Source: Micavibrio aeruginosavorus
Lineage (GTDB): Bacteria > Pseudomonadota > Alphaproteobacteria > Micavibrionales > Micavibrionaceae
Reading direction: 5' to 3'
NCBI GenBank assembly: GCA_003240795.1
Contig: QFNK01000095.1
Coordinates: 1-6,944, forward strand
Length of the DNA: 6,944 bases
A program made the position numbers and the translations under genes. Of the stretch, positions 6,007-6,944 are shown in pieces. Positions within the stretch are counted from its first letter, which is position 1, and each line of letters opens with the position of its first letter. The notes below the pieces were generated by a model. It saw only the letters and a list, made by a program, of their open reading frames with translations. It did not search any database and was not told where the DNA came from.

Positions 6007-6816
6007 TTATGCGGGCTTCCATCCAATAGCTTCGCATCTTGCCACCCCAAAGAAGGCCGCGGGGTTATCTTTCCATTTTTCCCATTCGTCGCTGATTTGT
6101 TTCAACTCGTCGGGATTAGACCAGCCAAGTTCGATTAACTGGTCAACCAGCCCGCCTTTATAGAAGGAACCGGATAGCAAGGTTGAAACAAGGTCAATAT
6201 GTTCCTTATCACCGGCATGGTCATAAGAAGCCGAGCCAACGACATTTATAAATCCGGCTTCATGGAATATTCCCCGCAATCCTCTACCTATAAACGGGTT
6301 CCCGCCTTTATGAGCCAATAAATCGCGCTCGAATTTAAGCCCTTTCTTGAGCAAGTCATTATCAGGCGATACCAGATATGCGGCATGGTCTGGTACGCGC
6401 GCGCCAACAATGCCACCCGGTTTTAAAACCCGCTTCATTTCAGACAACGCCTTTAAAGGGTCATGTAAATGTTCCAAAAGCGCATGTGAGAACACAGCAT
6501 CAAAACTATTATCCTCAAAAGGCAGTTCATAAACGCTTTCCGGTTGAAACCTCAAGTTTGTAATACCCGCCTTGGTGATACGGTCTTGAGCATCCTTGAT
6601 TTGTACGGGGTCTGCATCGACGCCCACAACTTTTGCAGGGTTTACAATTTTTGCAAAACCTTCAGTAATTGAACCTGGGCCGCATCCGCAATCAAGCAGG
6701 GTCATTCCCTGTTTAAGTTCTTTAATAAAAAATGCCGCTTCTTTTTCTGCTTTTCGCTTTACCATTGCTTTTTGAATGGCGGTATTGAGCAATGTGTATT
6801 CCTGAACATTTGGCAT
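6007..6816 (-). CDS. class I SAM-dependent methyltransferase
   Basis: A 269-residue soluble methyltransferase with a Rossmann fold. Motif I is LDCGCGPGSIT (41-51), the acidic ribose-binding end of strand 2 is VGVDADP (64-70), the strand 4 region is FDAVFSHALLEHLHDP (105-120), and the following helix and turn are MKRVLKPGG (127-135). This pattern belongs to the UbiE/Methyltransf_11 type, which methylates small molecules, lipids or quinones, so the substrate cannot be named. The C-terminal third (about 150-269) is more variable and should shape the substrate pocket; it contains FIGRGLRGIFHEAGF and a Trp-rich end. The start is ATG 6816 with no clear Shine-Dalgarno sequence but a good promoter just upstream. 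It precedes cysS by 41 bp on the same strand and likely shares its transcript, which ends at the terminator near 4480. Confidence 0.88.
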   Translation of the reverse strand: MPNVQEYTLLNTAIQKAMVKRKAEKEAAFFIKELKQGMTLLDCGCGPGSITEGFAKIVNPAKVVGVDADPVQIKDAQDRITKAGITNLRFQPESVYELPFEDNSFDAVFSHALLEHLHDPLKALSEMKRVLKPGGIVGARVPDHAAYLVSPDNDLLKKGLKFERDLLAHKGGNPFIGRGLRGIFHEAGFINVVGSASYDHAGDKEHIDLVSTLLSGSFYKGGLVDQLIELGWSNPDELKQISDEWEKWKDNPAAFFGVARCEAIGWKPA

Positions 6817-6854
6817 GCTGGTGTGGATGGCGCCTGACGGGTTTTGTCCGCTTG

Positions 6855-6883
6855 TAGATAGTACTTGAGAGTCTGGAGTTCAA
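6855..6883 (-). promoter_or_regulatory. sigma70-type promoter of methyltransferase-cysS
   Basis: On the - strand TTGAAC (6883-6878) and TATCTA (6860-6855) are 17 bp apart, placing the transcript start near 6848 and a leader of about 30 nt before ATG 6816. No other good promoter is seen between the methyltransferase and cysS. Confidence 0.5.
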
Positions 6884-6915
6884 AACTAATTGATGGTGAC
6901 TTGCACGGGACTTTG

Positions 6916-6939
6916 AAGGTTCTTGCGAAGCCCAACCTT
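6916..6939. other. inverted repeat at the right edge
   Basis: AAGGTT (6916-6921) and AACCTT (6934-6939) pair, with CTT-GCG-AAG (6922-6930) as a small inner hairpin. It could be the terminator of a gene beyond the edge or part of a dispersed repeat. The window ends five bases later, so this cannot be decided. Confidence 0.3.
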
Positions 6940-6944
6940 GAGAT

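Noticed and set aside
6755..6944. - strand frame entering from the right edge and overlapping the methyltransferase start
   Set aside because: It is open from the edge to a stop inside the methyltransferase, but it crosses the proposed promoter and the edge hairpin and shows no recognisable domain.

Overview
The window reads as a junction between a GC-richer, well-packed chromosomal segment (about 1-2012) and a visibly AT-richer accessory-looking segment (about 2600-6944), with an initiator tRNA locus between them. A bacterium is certain. Alphaproteobacteria is my best guess, from the style of the left-hand ABC transporter and from the tRNA-fMet, whose anticodon stem has an A-U pair where most bacteria have the first of three G-C pairs. 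Species cannot be told from the sequence.

Left part (+ strand): the last 73 codons of an acidic protein with no Lys or Arg in the visible part, then a 576-residue ABC half-transporter resembling type I secretion ATPases (LapB/PrtD-like). Both probably belong to one operon. The transporter keeps Walker A, Walker B, the catalytic Glu and the H-loop His, but has lost the Q-loop Gln and has FSIGQ in place of LSGGQ.

Centre (2057-2663): a tRNA-type promoter is followed by three copies of the 5' half of tRNA-fMet spaced exactly 201 bp apart (2117, 2318, 2519). Only the third continues into a complete tRNA. The first two break off after the anticodon loop, at ...CTCATAAC. Each is followed by about 160 bp of related non-coding DNA with a small hairpin, a possible pseudoknot whose stems differ between copies yet still pair, and a cluster of three GATTRTCTAA-type direct repeats just before the next tRNA half. 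This looks like an attachment-site array left by, or made of, very small integrative units that target the anticodon loop of tRNA-fMet and replace its 5' half. One more GATTATCTAAC lies beyond the tRNA terminator. No integrase gene is in the window.

Right part (all - strand): reading leftward from the right edge, a promoter, a class I SAM-dependent methyltransferase, then 41 bp later a cysteinyl-tRNA synthetase ending in a strong terminator; next an S51 (peptidase E-like) gene and two small unknown genes. Methyltransferase and cysS look like one transcription unit. An extra synthetase beside a peptidase and a methyltransferase would fit resistance to, or handling of, an aminoacyl or peptide-type inhibitor, but this is speculation from gene content only. 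A short + strand protein-like stretch (4374-4502) between cysS and the peptidase gene may be the tail of a broken gene.
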